Shown: positions 1 to 8,704 of the stretch, piece by piece | Numbering within the stretch: position 1 is the stretch's first letter | Layout: the number at the start of each line of letters is the position of its first letter | NCBI RefSeq assembly: GCF_000316115.1 | Contig: NZ_JH993797.1 | Span: forward strand, 7,227,961-7,291,960 | Direction of reading: 5' to 3' | DNA length: 64,000 bases | From: Leptolyngbya sp. PCC 7375 | GTDB taxonomy: Bacteria; Cyanobacteriota; Cyanobacteriia; Phormidesmidales; Phormidesmidaceae | Translations under genes and position numbers: made by a program | Notes under the pieces: model-generated | What the model saw: the letters and a program-made list of their open reading frames with translations, nothing else | The model's database searches: none | Told to the model about the DNA's origin: nothing

Positions 1-1
1 T

Positions 2-1588
2 ACTGGCGCAATTATGGCGGTGCCTGCCCATGACCAGCGAGACTTTGAGTTTGCGCGTAAGTTTGATTTACCGATCCATGTGGTGGTGCAACCCGAGGAA
101 GAAACTTTGGAAGCGGCCAAGATGGAGGAAGCCTATTCCCACGATGGAGTGATGGTTAACTCGGGTCCTCTAGACGGGATTCCTGCGGGCAAAGGGGAAG
201 GCCAGAGTGTCCCTGCCGCAATTAAGTGGTTAGAGGATAACAATAAGGGTGAAGGCACAGCCAACTATCGTCTGCGAGACTGGTTGATTTCTCGCCAGCG
301 CTATTGGGGGGTGCCCATCCCCATGATCTACTGCGATAGTTGCGGCACGGTGCCCGTACCTGTCGATCAGCTCCCTGTGGTCTTGCCTGAGGATGTGGAA
401 TTTAGCGCTCGCGGTGGTTCACCGTTGGCTAAGATGACCGACTGGATCAACTGCCAGTGCCCCAGCTGTGGCACAGATGCCAAGCGAGAAACGGACACGA
501 TGGATACGTTTATCGATTCGTCCTGGTATTTCTTGCGCTATGCCGATGCCAAAAATGAAGAGTTGCCCTTTGCAAAAAACAAGGCGAATGACTGGCTCGC
601 AGTAGATCAATATGTGGGCGGTATTGAGCATGCCATTTTGCACCTGTTGTATTCCCGGTTCTTTACCAAGGTGTTGCGCGATCGCAACCTCGTCTCCATT
701 GACGAACCCTTCCAGCGACTGTTGACCCAGGGCATGGTGCAGGCCATCACCTACAAAAACCCCACCACTGGCAAGTACATCGCCCCTGGCGACATCGCCG
801 ACCTCAACGAGCCCAAAGATTCTGAAACCGGCGATCCACTGCAGGTGTTCTACGAAAAAATGTCCAAGTCGAAGTACAACGGCGTGGAACCCCGTGTGGT
901 GCTCGGCAAGTATGGGGCCGACACCGCCCGCATGTTTATCCTCTTTAAAGCACCACCTGAGAAAGATTTGGAATGGGATGATGCCGATGTGGAAGGCCAG
1001 TTCCGTTTTTTGAATCGGGTATGGCTGTTGGTAAACGGCTTTGCAGAGACCCAGGGCAGCAAAAAACGGATTACCAATGTGGATCAAAGCAGTCTCAGCA
1101 AGACTGACAAAGACTTGCGTCGGGCTATTCATACCGCTATTAAAGAAGTCTCAGAAGATGTTGAGGAAGGCTACCAGTTCAACACAGCCGTGTCCGAGCT
1201 GATGAAGCTTAGCAATGCCCTCAAAGATGCCAAACAACAAGACAGTGATGTCTATGCTGAGGGTGTGCAAACCTTAGTACTTCTTTTGGCCCCCTTTTCG
1301 CCCCACATTGCCGAAGAGCTGTGGCAAAAGTTGGGCTTTAGCGAGTCGGTTCACCGCCAAAGCTGGCCTACCTTTGAGGAAAGCGCCTTGGTAGCCGATG
1401 AGATTACCCTAGTGATCCAAATTAAGGGTAAAACCCGAGGCACCATTGCCGTTCCTGCCAGTGCTAGCAAGGATGAGCTAGAGCAGTATGCCCGCGCATC
1501 GGACATTGCCCAAAAACATCTTGCAGGCAAGGAGATTAAAAAGGTAATTGTGGTGCCAGGTAAATTGGTGAACTTCGTGGCTGTTTAA
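2..1588 (+). CDS. leuS: Leucyl-tRNA synthetase, 3' part (5' end outside window)
   Basis: Class I aminoacyl-tRNA synthetase that charges tRNA-Leu in the cytoplasm. The frame is open to the window edge and begins inside the CP1 editing domain (TGAIMAVPAHDQRDFEFA), so the HIGH motif and the N-terminal half lie upstream. Visible parts in order: the end of the editing domain; a zinc-type segment with CDSCG and CPSCG; DTFIDSSWYFLRY of the catalytic core; the KMSKS signature coded at 857-871; the anticodon-binding helical domain; and the C-terminal domain ending VPGKLVNFVAV. No frameshift or missing motif is seen in the part present. An internal ATG at 14 is not the real start. The next gene, a thioredoxin, starts 138 bp downstream in the same direction. 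Confidence 0.97.
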   Translation, partial: TGAIMAVPAHDQRDFEFARKFDLPIHVVVQPEEETLEAAKMEEAYSHDGVMVNSGPLDGIPAGKGEGQSVPAAIKWLEDNNKGEGTANYRLRDWLISRQRYWGVPIPMIYCDSCGTVPVPVDQLPVVLPEDVEFSARGGSPLAKMTDWINCQCPSCGTDAKRETDTMDTFIDSSWYFLRYADAKNEELPFAKNKANDWLAVDQYVGGIEHAILHLLYSRFFTKVLRDRNLVSIDEPFQRLLTQGMVQAITYKNPTTGKYIAPGDIADLNEPKDSETGDPLQVFYEKMSKSKYNGVEPRVVLGKYGADTARMFILFKAPPEKDLEWDDADVEGQFRFLNRVWLLVNGFAETQGSKKRITNVDQSSLSKTDKDLRRAIHTAIKEVSEDVEEGYQFNTAVSELMKLSNALKDAKQQDSDVYAEGVQTLVLLLAPFSPHIAEELWQKLGFSESVHRQSWPTFEESALVADEITLVIQIKGKTRGTIAVPASASKDELEQYARASDIAQKHLAGKEIKKVIVVPGKLVNFVAV

Positions 1589-1726
1589 GCCCTTGCAGTT
1601 AAACGGTTTCATCGAGGGATGTTACAAGGAATAGCTGAAAGTCGCTGTAATTAGGTGAATGTAACCATCTATGGTTAAGATAGGAGTTGCGATCGCAATA
1701 TTTTGCAACTTTGGAGCATTTTTACC

Positions 1727-2047
1727 ATGACCGCCGACTATATCCCCGATGAAGCCGCTCTCGACAATCTCATCACCAGTAACCCTTTAGTTGTCATAGA
1801 CTTTACAGCCTCTTGGTGTGGTCCATGTAAACTAGTCGGTCCATTAATGGATCAACTAGCTGAAGAATACGGCGAGCAAATCACAGTTGCTAAACTTAAT
1901 ATTGACGCCAATAAGCCCGTTGCTAAGCGCTTTGGCATCAAGAGTATTCCCGCCGTTCTATTCTTCAAACAAGGTGAACAGATAGACACCGTCATCGGAG
2001 CCAAGCCCTACAGCGAGTTTAGTTCAACCCTAGAAAAGCACCTGTAA
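1727..2047 (+). CDS. trxA: Thioredoxin
   Basis: Small cytoplasmic dithiol-disulfide oxidoreductase, about 107 residues, the normal thioredoxin length. The active site WCGPC lies in FTASWCGPCKLVGPLM, and the cis-proline loop appears as KSIPAVLFF. The ATG at 1727 is preferred over a TTG at 1703 because a GGAG-like site (ttggagc, 1711-1717) precedes it at good spacing and the protein then begins at the usual place. A HIP1 octamer lies just upstream at about 1689. Which of the several cyanobacterial thioredoxin classes this is cannot be decided from sequence alone; the short N-terminus and WCGPC fit an m/x-type. Confidence 0.93.
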   Translation: MTADYIPDEAALDNLITSNPLVVIDFTASWCGPCKLVGPLMDQLAEEYGEQITVAKLNIDANKPVAKRFGIKSIPAVLFFKQGEQIDTVIGAKPYSEFSSTLEKHL

Positions 2048-2051
2048 AGGA

Positions 2052-2080
2052 GTTTGCCAGTTAGCAGCCAGGCAAACTTT
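2052..2080 (+). terminator. Possible terminator after the thioredoxin gene
   Basis: A stem of GTTTGCC (2052-2058) and GGCAAAC (2071-2077) with a 12-nt loop starts 5 bp after the stop codon and is followed by only three T residues. It is a plausible weak intrinsic terminator. Confidence 0.45.
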
Positions 2081-2360
2081 GCCGTTGCTGATTTAGAAAT
2101 GCACCCAGCACAGCTACGTGAGTGAATATGCCCACTAGGCAAGGCTTTAAGTCACGTCGTCAGCATTGGCATCCCATTGTCTGCTCTGGAACTCAACATT
2201 TCAGCCGTTTTATCAAGAAAACTTCAGCTATATTGCGTAAACAACCCTTAATTTATCCGACTAGACTAAGGACATATAAATACAACAAGCAAGTTTGCAG
2301 TTAATCTCATCGATTTTTTGCTTGACACTTGGCTGGTTTGTGTTCCCTTTTTTAATCCTC

Positions 2361-2464
2361 TGGCACGTTTGTGTCATCTATCGACACATTTGTGTCATCT
2401 ATTGACACGTTTGTGTCATCTATTGACACGTTTGTGTCATCTATTGACACGTTTGTGTCATCTA
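2361..2464. repeat. 21-bp tandem array of palindromic units
   Basis: Units start at 2367, 2388, 2409, 2430 and 2451 (the last one partial), each 21 bp. Every full unit contains the inverted repeat GTGTCA-N5-TGACAC; unit 1 has one change (TATCG for TATTG). The 21-bp period is two helical turns, so the palindromes sit on one face of the DNA. No unique spacers exist, so this is not a CRISPR array. Reading the array as protein gives only a low-complexity heptad (RLCHLLT), so it is not treated as coding. A perfect intrinsic terminator follows directly. Confidence 0.9.
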
Positions 2465-2467
2465 TTT

Positions 2468-2501
2468 CCCAACGAGCTAACCAGCTCGTTGGGATTTTTT
2501 T
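2468..2501 (+). terminator. Strong intrinsic terminator
   Basis: A perfect 11-bp stem, CCCAACGAGCT (2468-2478) with AGCTCGTTGGG (2483-2493), has the tetraloop AACC and is followed by A and seven T. It faces the plus strand and directly follows the 21-bp palindromic array, far from the thioredoxin stop. It therefore probably ends a separate short transcript that reads through the array. Confidence 0.88.
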
Positions 2502-2906
2502 AGTGATAGCGTTTGCTGTAAATTAGAAATTCTGAGCCAGGAATAGTCATTGGCGTTCGTTTATCCAACTGGCTAATAAATTCCTTAAATATACTGACAG
2601 CAACCAAACCAGGATGTATTTTCTTTAGCATACCCACCCGTTGGCAATCACCCGTTGAGGCTGTGACCCCTCCCCCTAGATAACGTGTATAACGCACCTA
2701 AGCTGGGTAGACTATGGGATGTCACATTTCCCAACCTCTGTACTGAAAATTACGAATATCGCTCGTTGATGTCCAACAGCTATTTCCGTAACCCTACCTA
2801 GTTATTTGTTCAACTTTATCGATTTTTTAACAAACACAGAGAGTATCTAAGAAAATACATCCACTCTGCTTTTTGTGGCATTGCTGCTCACGCGTAGATC
2901 TACTAT
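2502..2906. other. Intergenic stretch without a supported gene
   Basis: About 400 bp between the terminator and the Crp/Fnr gene. An open frame of 65 codons on the minus strand (2500-2697) has no recognisable domain and no convincing ribosome site. The promoter of the Crp/Fnr gene should lie at the right end, but no clear -10/-35 pair stands out. Confidence 0.4.
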
Positions 2907-3614
2907 ATGACTACACTTACCCTGAAAAAGTCCATGCGGCCCGATCTCCTAAGTGAACTATTTCCACTCTTTAATGCCGCAAATCCTGAAACCTTAACGG
3001 GTCTTTTATCTGCATCCACCGAACTTACGTATCCAGCCGGTCGCACTGTCCTCATGGAGGACTCCTGGGGGAATGCTATCTACCTGATTGTGGCTGGCTG
3101 GATTAAAGTACGCCATGACACGGGTGGCGATTACGTTACATTAGCCGTTTTAGGTAAAGGCGATTTCTTTGGGGAAATGGCCATCCTGGACGAGTCACCC
3201 CGCTCCACAGACGTCGTCGCTCTGTCGCCGGTTAAGTTACTCAGCATTCCAGCTCAGCACTTCATCGACACCCTTTTTCAAGATCATCACCTGCATCATC
3301 GCATGCTACAGATGATGGTACAGCGACTACGCCATACCAATAGTCACTTTCAGCGGCGACGCAAGCCCATGGCGGTAAAGCTAGCCCATACCCTTGTCGC
3401 CCTAGCCGAAGCCTATGGCGAAAAGACAAACGCTGCTCCAGAAATTTTCAACCTGACGATAGATGATCTAGCCGCCATTGCCAATATTCCTAAAGATGAC
3501 GCAACCAAGATTATGGAAAAGCTGCGTGAAAAGGACTGGGTTGTCATCAGTGATAATGGCCAGACACTGCAGTTAAAAGGGTTTAATCATCTGACTCAGC
3601 TGGCGCAGAAGTAA
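2907..3614 (+). CDS. Crp/Fnr-family transcriptional regulator
   Basis: Cytoplasmic DNA-binding regulator of 235 residues, a normal length for the family. The N-terminal two thirds is a cyclic-nucleotide-binding fold (about 17-135) with the phosphate-binding-cassette-like stretch GKGDFFGEMAILDESPRSTD. A long dimer helix follows (about 135-165), then a C-terminal winged helix (about 170-235) containing TIDDLAAIANIPKDDATKIM. There is no Fnr-type N-terminal cysteine cluster. The gene stands alone between long non-coding stretches and has no obvious partner, so its targets are unknown. No strong Shine-Dalgarno precedes the ATG. Specific naming as NtcA or SyCRP1 is not supported. Confidence 0.85.
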   Translation: MTTLTLKKSMRPDLLSELFPLFNAANPETLTGLLSASTELTYPAGRTVLMEDSWGNAIYLIVAGWIKVRHDTGGDYVTLAVLGKGDFFGEMAILDESPRSTDVVALSPVKLLSIPAQHFIDTLFQDHHLHHRMLQMMVQRLRHTNSHFQRRRKPMAVKLAHTLVALAEAYGEKTNAAPEIFNLTIDDLAAIANIPKDDATKIMEKLREKDWVVISDNGQTLQLKGFNHLTQLAQK

Positions 3615-3620
3615 TTAGTA

Positions 3621-3753
3621 GGGTATCAACTTACAGCAGGACCGCTCCCAACAAAATAGCAATCAGGGGTCAGGAGTCAGGAGGGTACTGGCTTCTGATT
3701 TCTGCTTTCTGAGCCCTAACTAACCAAGATCTCCCAGCTCAAATTGATGCCCC
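3621..3753. mobile_element. MITE-like element, full-length copy 1 (133 bp)
   Basis: It begins GGGTATCAACTTACAGCAGG and ends AGCTCAAATTGATGCCC, imperfect terminal inverted repeats of the form GGGTATCAAYTTRAGCTGG. The centre has the purine-rich tract GGGGTCAGGAGTCAGGAGGG and, on the opposite arm, CTTCTGATTTCTGC, so the element can fold on itself. A 132-bp relative lies at 53904-54035. No open frame is present. It sits just after the Crp/Fnr stop codon. Confidence 0.7.
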
Positions 3754-3871
3754 CAATGATGCATCAGTCTGATTACAAATTATTGCGACATATTGAAAAA
3801 AATCTTGCCCCACGGAGGTGTTCTTAAAGTTAGGCAGATACTTAAGATGCCGTGCCACACAGTGAAGCTTC

Positions 3872-4363
3872 ATGGGTACTCAACTGCCTCCGTCTATTAC
3901 CCCTCGTCAAATGAACCTGCTCCGCATCGTGCTAGCGCTGGCATGGGCTGATGGCAACTTAGCCAAAGAAGAGGCTGATGTCATGCTCACTAAATTTAGT
4001 CAGGTTTTTGCCAATACACCTGAAGCTCAAGAGGCCGTTAAACAGGAACTCCAAGGTTATTTAGTACAGGATATCCCCCTAGAAGAGGTAGTCCCCAACA
4101 TCACAACTCAGGCAGAAAAGGAATTTGTCCTACGCCTGGGCTATGAGGTGATCAGTGCTAGTGCTCGAACACCCGATGAAGACCTGATCAACCAAGACGA
4201 ACAAGCCACCTATGAAAAGTTAGTAGACTTGCTAGAACTGCCGAGTGGCACCGTTCAGCGGATTGAGCAATCGGCTCAAATAGCCCTTGGTCAAAATCAA
4301 GCCCAGGGTAGTAATGTGGTTGATTTGCTAACGTACCAGCTGCGGGAACATTTGAAGGGCTAA
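3872..4363 (+). CDS. TerB-like helical protein
   Basis: A 163-residue soluble protein. The first 60 or so residues match the TerB (tellurite-resistance/DnaJ N-terminal-like) fold: QMNLLRIVLALAWADGNLAK, then acidic positions typical of this all-helical metal-binding family, and repeated later by LINQDEQATYEKLVDLL. No signal peptide or membrane segment is seen. The biochemical role of stand-alone TerB proteins is not settled; no tellurite operon surrounds this one. It runs convergently towards nadA with a 16-bp gap. Confidence 0.7.
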   Translation: MGTQLPPSITPRQMNLLRIVLALAWADGNLAKEEADVMLTKFSQVFANTPEAQEAVKQELQGYLVQDIPLEEVVPNITTQAEKEFVLRLGYEVISASARTPDEDLINQDEQATYEKLVDLLELPSGTVQRIEQSAQIALGQNQAQGSNVVDLLTYQLREHLKG

Positions 4364-4379
4364 ACCTCAACATCCACGG

Positions 4380-5336
4380 CTAAGCACTCATTGTCAACAT
4401 ACGTTGAATGGGCACCAACGCTTTTTTCTGAATGTCCGCAGGCAGCGTAATTTCAGGGGTGCGATTTTTCATCGCTAAATAGAGCTTTTCCAAGGTATTT
4501 AGACGCATGTGGGGGCACTCGTTGCACTGGCAATTAGCATCGGGTGGGGCAGGGATAAATAACTTATGAGGTACCTGCTTTTCCATCTGGTGGATAATGC
4601 CAGCCTCTGTGACCACAATAAATTGCTCAAGCTCGCTGCTTTCTACATACTTGAGCAAAGCCGTGGTTGAACCAATATAGTGGGCGTGGCGCAAAATGGC
4701 CTCTTCACACTCAGGGTGAGCCACAATTTCGGCATTGGGATATTCCATTTTGAGCTGCAGCATTTTCTTCTCTGAAAAGGTCTCGTGCACAATGCAGCTG
4801 CCTTGCCATAACACTAGATCGCGTCCAGTTTGAGCAGCAACGTAGCGACCTAGATTACGGTCAGGCGCAAAAATAATTGGCTGCTCCGGTGAAATCTGAT
4901 TCACCAGTTTTACGGCATTTGAGCTGGTACAAATAATGTCGCTCATGGCCTTAATTTCGGCGGTGCAATTAATGTAGGACACCACAATATGCTCAGGGTG
5001 GGCGGCCTTAAATTTGGCAAACTCTGTCGGCGGACAGCTATCCGCCAGTGAACAACCTGCGTCCAAATCTGGCAACAGCACTAACTTGTCAGGGTTCAAT
5101 ATTTTGGCCGTCTCAGCCATAAAGTGCACCCCAGCAAACACAATCACCTCAGCATCAGTGGCCGCCGCTTTCTGAGATAACCCCAGCGAATCCCCAATAT
5201 AGTCAGCAATATCTTGGATGTCAGGCTCTTGGTAGTAATGGGCCAACACAATGGCATTGAGTTCTTTTTTCAAGTCTTCAATGGCCCTAAACAGATCCTT
5301 AGGTAACGTGGCCGATGCTGATGCGGTTGTGAACAT
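4380..5336 (-). CDS. nadA: Quinolinate synthase
   Basis: Cytoplasmic [4Fe-4S] enzyme that condenses iminoaspartate with dihydroxyacetone phosphate to quinolinate, the first committed step of NAD synthesis from aspartate. It has 318 residues, usual for this family. Visible signatures: LAHYYQEPDIQDIADYIGDS at about 31-50, the GCSLADSCP segment, and the three expected cluster-ligand cysteines in YINCTAE, QGSCIVHE and NECPHM. nadB is not adjacent. The start ATG at 5336 is the first in frame and is followed by an ordinary short leader. Confidence 0.97.
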   Translation of the reverse strand: MFTTASASATLPKDLFRAIEDLKKELNAIVLAHYYQEPDIQDIADYIGDSLGLSQKAAATDAEVIVFAGVHFMAETAKILNPDKLVLLPDLDAGCSLADSCPPTEFAKFKAAHPEHIVVSYINCTAEIKAMSDIICTSSNAVKLVNQISPEQPIIFAPDRNLGRYVAAQTGRDLVLWQGSCIVHETFSEKKMLQLKMEYPNAEIVAHPECEEAILRHAHYIGSTTALLKYVESSELEQFIVVTEAGIIHQMEKQVPHKLFIPAPPDANCQCNECPHMRLNTLEKLYLAMKNRTPEITLPADIQKKALVPIQRMLTMSA

Positions 5337-5501
5337 AGAGATAAACTCGTGCCTAGTTTTAGTTTGATTTTAATTGCAACGTGACTTAATTATAGTTATT
5401 TTAACCATAACTGTCAGCAGACTCTTTTGTATGTCTTAATTAAATAGCCCTCAATAGGTAGTTGGTTTCAAGATAGAGCAATTGTTTTATAGGGGGCGAA
5501 G

Positions 5502-5609
5502 ATCAGGAATTAGGAGGGGTCAGGAGGCAGCCGGGTCAGAGACCAGTGACTCACTGACTCCTGACCCCTGCATAACCCAGAAGATGTCCCAGCTTAAGTG
5601 TGAATTCCC
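5502..5609. repeat. Partial copy of the GGGTATCAAC/CAGGAG repeat family
   Basis: GGGGTCAGGAG (5516-5526) and CTCCTGACCCC (5559-5569) form an inverted pair. The right end, CCCAGCTTAAGTG followed by TGAATTCCC, resembles the terminal repeat of the full-length copies at 3621 and 53904. The left end is not recognisable. The right edge abuts the stop codon of the HAD phosphatase gene. Confidence 0.55.
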
Positions 5610-6445
5610 TAATTTTTCAAAACCACATCAAACTGCTGGCATATGGACGTCACAGCCTCTACCCACCCTTGGGGGGCCGGTGATGGCGCAATTTCCCAAC
5701 TACGATTTCCTAGTTGAGGATGGGGACCCTCAACCCCTGGCAGCACAATTGGATGGTCCACGTGCTCTAACATATCTAAGTCATTCGGGCTATTGCCTAA
5801 GCCAATGGTGACGATGGTTTCCTCAGGTGGCAAGATGCTTTGGTAAAGCGCTACCAAACGCTTCACAGCATTCCCTTTACCAGCTTCAGGTCCAATCAAA
5901 TGGGAGAACCGGTCACCAACCACGACCTTGAACCCCATGGATTCAACCGCCTCAACGATTTGCTCTGAGGTCAGGGCTTTAGGGGTGATAAAGGGCTCAC
6001 TGAATTCGCGTGCCTTAGCCTCTTGCGCATCGTTAGCCGAGAGCCCCGTATACTTCTGCAATCGGGTAATCGTCATATCACCAAACCCCAGTAAGGAATG
6101 ACGTAACTCATTCGCAATTACCCGTAAACCAGCTCTCGCTTGGACATAGGGACAGCCCAGCTCCACCACATAATAGTCTGCCTCCTGTTCTCCTGGCGGT
6201 TCAGGAAAGGGATTATGATTAACTTCAACAAAAATACCGCTACCATTCTCCGTCACAAATGGATCCGTCAGCCCCATATCTTTACGGAGCGTAGAGACCT
6301 CAGCTCGCGTTTTGCTGGTGACCGGTACCACCGGGATCTTTAATGACTTTAATTGCTGGATAATAGGTACGGTCACAGCGTAATCATAGGTCTCGCTGTT
6401 GAGTAGCGTGCCGTCGAGGTCGGTAAAAATAATCAGCTGGGTCAT
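5609..6445 (-). CDS. HAD-family sugar phosphatase, mannosyl-3-phosphoglycerate phosphatase type
   Basis: Cytoplasmic haloacid-dehalogenase hydrolase of the Cof/IIB class, about 278 residues. Motif I is FTDLDGTLLNS near the N-terminus, motif II is PVTSKTRAE, and motif IV is IGLGNSPNDLDML; a IIB-type cap lies between. The spacing and the pattern KGNAVKRLVALY fit mannosyl- or glucosyl-3-phosphoglycerate phosphatases, which make compatible solutes. That substrate is an inference, and no matching synthase is in the window. ATG at 6445 is chosen because family members start just before the first motif; a GTG 15 bp upstream (6460) is the alternative. Confidence 0.8.
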   Translation of the reverse strand: MTQLIIFTDLDGTLLNSETYDYAVTVPIIQQLKSLKIPVVPVTSKTRAEVSTLRKDMGLTDPFVTENGSGIFVEVNHNPFPEPPGEQEADYYVVELGCPYVQARAGLRVIANELRHSLLGFGDMTITRLQKYTGLSANDAQEAKAREFSEPFITPKALTSEQIVEAVESMGFKVVVGDRFSHLIGPEAGKGNAVKRLVALYQSILPPEETIVTIGLGNSPNDLDMLEHVDHPIVLPGVEGPHPQLGNRSWEIAPSPAPQGWVEAVTSICQQFDVVLKN

Positions 6446-6500
6446 CGGAATTAAAAGCACCTTGGACCAATCAGAACATGTTTAGATTAAACAACGATTT

Positions 6501-7466
6501 ATGACGCCGATAGAGGCAAATAAAGCTGGCGAGATCGCAAGTCCCACAACTATCGCTATCGTCGGCGATGTCCATGACCAGTGGAACGATGCAGATGCCC
6601 ATGCTTTGCAAGCTTTGAACGTAGACCTGGCCCTGTTTGTCGGTGACTTTGGCAATGAAGCGCTTGGCATTGTCCGTCAGATAGCTGCTATCTCAGTGCC
6701 TAAGGCGATCATTCTGGGTAATCACGACGCCTGGTATACAGCCAGTCAGCAAAACCGCAAAAAAAGTCCTTATGATCACACCAAAGAGGACCGTGTCCGA
6801 CAGCAGCTAGACGCTTTGGGTGGCTCCCATGTCGGCTTTGGCAAATTGGAGGTGCCCCAGTGCAATCTGACTGTAATCGGTGCACGTCCATTTAGCTGGG
6901 GCGGTGCGAACTGGCGTTACAAACGGTTTTATCGAGAACGATACAACATTTCAAGTTTTGCCGACTCAACGGCTAAAATCTGCGCATCAGTAGATGCAGC
7001 ACGACAAGACACGCTCATCTTTTTGGGGCACAACGGTCCAGCCGGTTTTGGCAGCCAGGCTCATAATATCTGTGGCCGAGATTGGAAACGTAGCGGCGGT
7101 GACTATGGTGATCCGGATTTTGCAGATGCGATCGCCCATGCACAGCAATCTAACCGGCATGTAGCCCTGGTTACCTTTGGCCATATGCACCACGAACTCA
7201 GGCATGATAAAACCCGACTGCGAGAGCGTCTAGTAGTAGACGACTACGGTACGGTATACGTCAACGCTGCCCAGGTACCCCGAGTCATTGAGACTGATAG
7301 CGGCTGGCATCGTAACTTTACGTTAGTCACCCTAAAAAATGGCATTGTCCAAGCCGTACGTTTAGTCTGGTCAGACGACACAAACACCATCGTGTCTGAG
7401 GAATATCTCCATTGCTCCACACAAAAAGTTGATGCCCCTCTAGACGCAGTGATGAATTTGGGCTAG
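6501..7466 (+). CDS. Metallophosphoesterase, TIGR04168 family
   Basis: Calcineurin-like phosphoesterase of 321 residues, typical of a family shared by cyanobacteria and plants. Metal-binding motifs appear in order: AIVGDVHDQW, LFVGDFGNE, ILGNHDAWY, FLGHNGPAGFG and FGHMHHE. There is no signal peptide, so it is cytoplasmic. The substrate is unknown. It is divergent from the HAD phosphatase gene, with about 55 bp between the two starts. The tRNA-Ser gene follows 43 bp after the stop. Confidence 0.85.
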   Translation: MTPIEANKAGEIASPTTIAIVGDVHDQWNDADAHALQALNVDLALFVGDFGNEALGIVRQIAAISVPKAIILGNHDAWYTASQQNRKKSPYDHTKEDRVRQQLDALGGSHVGFGKLEVPQCNLTVIGARPFSWGGANWRYKRFYRERYNISSFADSTAKICASVDAARQDTLIFLGHNGPAGFGSQAHNICGRDWKRSGGDYGDPDFADAIAHAQQSNRHVALVTFGHMHHELRHDKTRLRERLVVDDYGTVYVNAAQVPRVIETDSGWHRNFTLVTLKNGIVQAVRLVWSDDTNTIVSEEYLHCSTQKVDAPLDAVMNLG

Positions 7467-7509
7467 CATAGCTGATGCTTCTGGCGCTTGTCAGCAAGCT
7501 GTCTTACCT

Positions 7510-7594
7510 GGAGAGGTGGCAGAGTGGTCGATTGCGCTCGACTTGAAATCGAGTGAGCCGAAAGGTTCCGAGGGTTCGAATCCCTCCCTCTCCG
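7510..7594 (+). tRNA. tRNA-Ser (anticodon UGA)
   Basis: Class II tRNA with a long variable arm. Acceptor GGAGAGG (7510-7516) pairs with CCTCTCC (7587-7593), discriminator G7594. The anticodon loop CTTGAAA (7542-7548) gives anticodon TGA at 7544-7546. The variable arm contains GCCGAAAGGTTCC and the T arm is GAGGGTTCGAATCCCTC. CCA is not encoded. The 3' half of this gene has a degenerate copy at 12071-12127, which suggests it served as an integration site. Confidence 0.97.
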
Positions 7595-7766
7595 TTGAAA
7601 AGCTGACTATCCCTATGACAGGCCCGCTGTCAGTACTTGCTACGCACTGACGGTCAGTTCAGGTAAGCCTGGTGACACTAATGGCTTATTTCCCACAAAT
7701 ATCTGTTCTGTGTAGGTACCATCTGCCAGGCTCAGTATCATTCGAGCATGGATTTAAAACCCAGGA

Positions 7767-8704
7767 GATAACCCGAAGCTACTGAAGGGGATTTTGCCGA
7801 AGGTCTATGGGCAGCAGCAGCTGGACCCGACTGCCCTGGGTGGGCTAATCGACATGATTGGTAGTGTCAATCTGGCGAAATCAGAAGAAGACTCAGATGG
7901 GCAGGTGTATGAGTATTTTTTAAGTCAGTTTGCCCTGGCGGAAGGAAAGAAGGGGGGCCAGTTCTATACGCCGGAGAGCGTGGTTAGGGTCTTGGTGGAG
8001 ATGCTGCAGCCGTTTGAGGGTAGGGTGTTTGACCCGTGCTGTGGGTCGGGGGGTATGTTTGTCCAGAGTGAGAAGTTTGTCAGCCATCACCAGGGGCGGC
8101 TGGATGATATTTCCATCTGTATCATCTGGCTCCGACGGCGGCGGCGGGGTTTGTGTTGTCCAATGGGTCGCTGTCGTCGAACACTAGTGGGGAAGGTGAG
8201 ATTCGCAAGGCGTTGGTGGAGGCGGATCTGGTGGACTGTATTGTGATGTTGCCGACGCAGTTGTTTTATAACACGGGGATTCCGGCTTGTTTGTGGTTTT
8301 TGAGTCGGTATAAGAATGGTAATAAGAACCGCGATCGCAAGGGTAAGGTGTTGTTTATTGATGCATCGGAGTTGGGCTATATGGTCAACCGGCGCAATCG
8401 GGCGTTTGATGATGAGGATGTGCGGAAGATTGCGGATACCTATCATCAGTGGAAGCTGAAGGATAGTGATTATGAGGGTATTAAGGGGTTTTGTAAGGCG
8501 GCGGAGCTAGCTGATATTGAGAAGCATAATTTTGTGCTGACGCCGGGGCGGTATGTGGGGATACCGGATGAGGTGGATGATGGGGTGACCTTTGAGGAGA
8601 AAATGGGATCGCTGACGGCTGAGTTAGCGGCGCAGATGAAGGAGGCATCGAAGCTGGATAAAGAGATTAAGATCCAGTTAGCGAAGGTGGGGTCTAAATT
8701 GTGA
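7767..8704 (+). pseudogene. hsdM: Type I restriction-modification methylase subunit, decayed
   Basis: Remnant of the N6-adenine methyltransferase subunit of a type I R-M system. The frame enters without a start (an in-frame TAA lies at 7755) and matches HsdM from ILPKVYGQQQLDPTALGGLI through KGGQFYTPESVVRVLVEML to the SAM-binding DPCCGSGGMF. At about 8105-8130 the reading frame changes and the match resumes as LAPTAAAGFVLSNGSLSSN, continuing through GEGEIRKALVEADLVDCIV to the C-terminus. About 100 residues are lost, including the catalytic NPPF/NPPY motif, so it cannot methylate. No hsdS or hsdR is present. The G-rich, GTG/TTG-biased codons differ from neighbouring genes. The stop overlaps the GTG start of the next gene. 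Confidence 0.88.

Noticed and set aside
419..1132. 237-codon minus-strand open frame inside leuS
   Set aside because: Fully antisense to the conserved synthetase core; composition reflects the complement of leuS codons.
2361..2464. CRISPR array
   Set aside because: Units abut without unique spacers, and no cas genes are in the window.
2367..2464. Type V-K CAST transposon end
   Set aside because: Those ends also carry repeated GTGAC/TGTC words, but no tnsB, tnsC, tniQ or cas12k gene lies near and the unit sequence differs.
2318..2503. Open frame of 61 codons across the 21-bp array
   Set aside because: Its sequence is only the translated repeat (RLCHLLT heptads), it would start on TTG, and it runs into the terminator stem.
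2500..2697. 65-codon minus-strand open frame
   Set aside because: No recognised domain, no ribosome site, and it ends inside the terminator T run.
8087..8446. 119-codon minus-strand open frame in the hsdM remnant
   Set aside because: Antisense to a recognisable HsdM segment, with no family pattern of its own.
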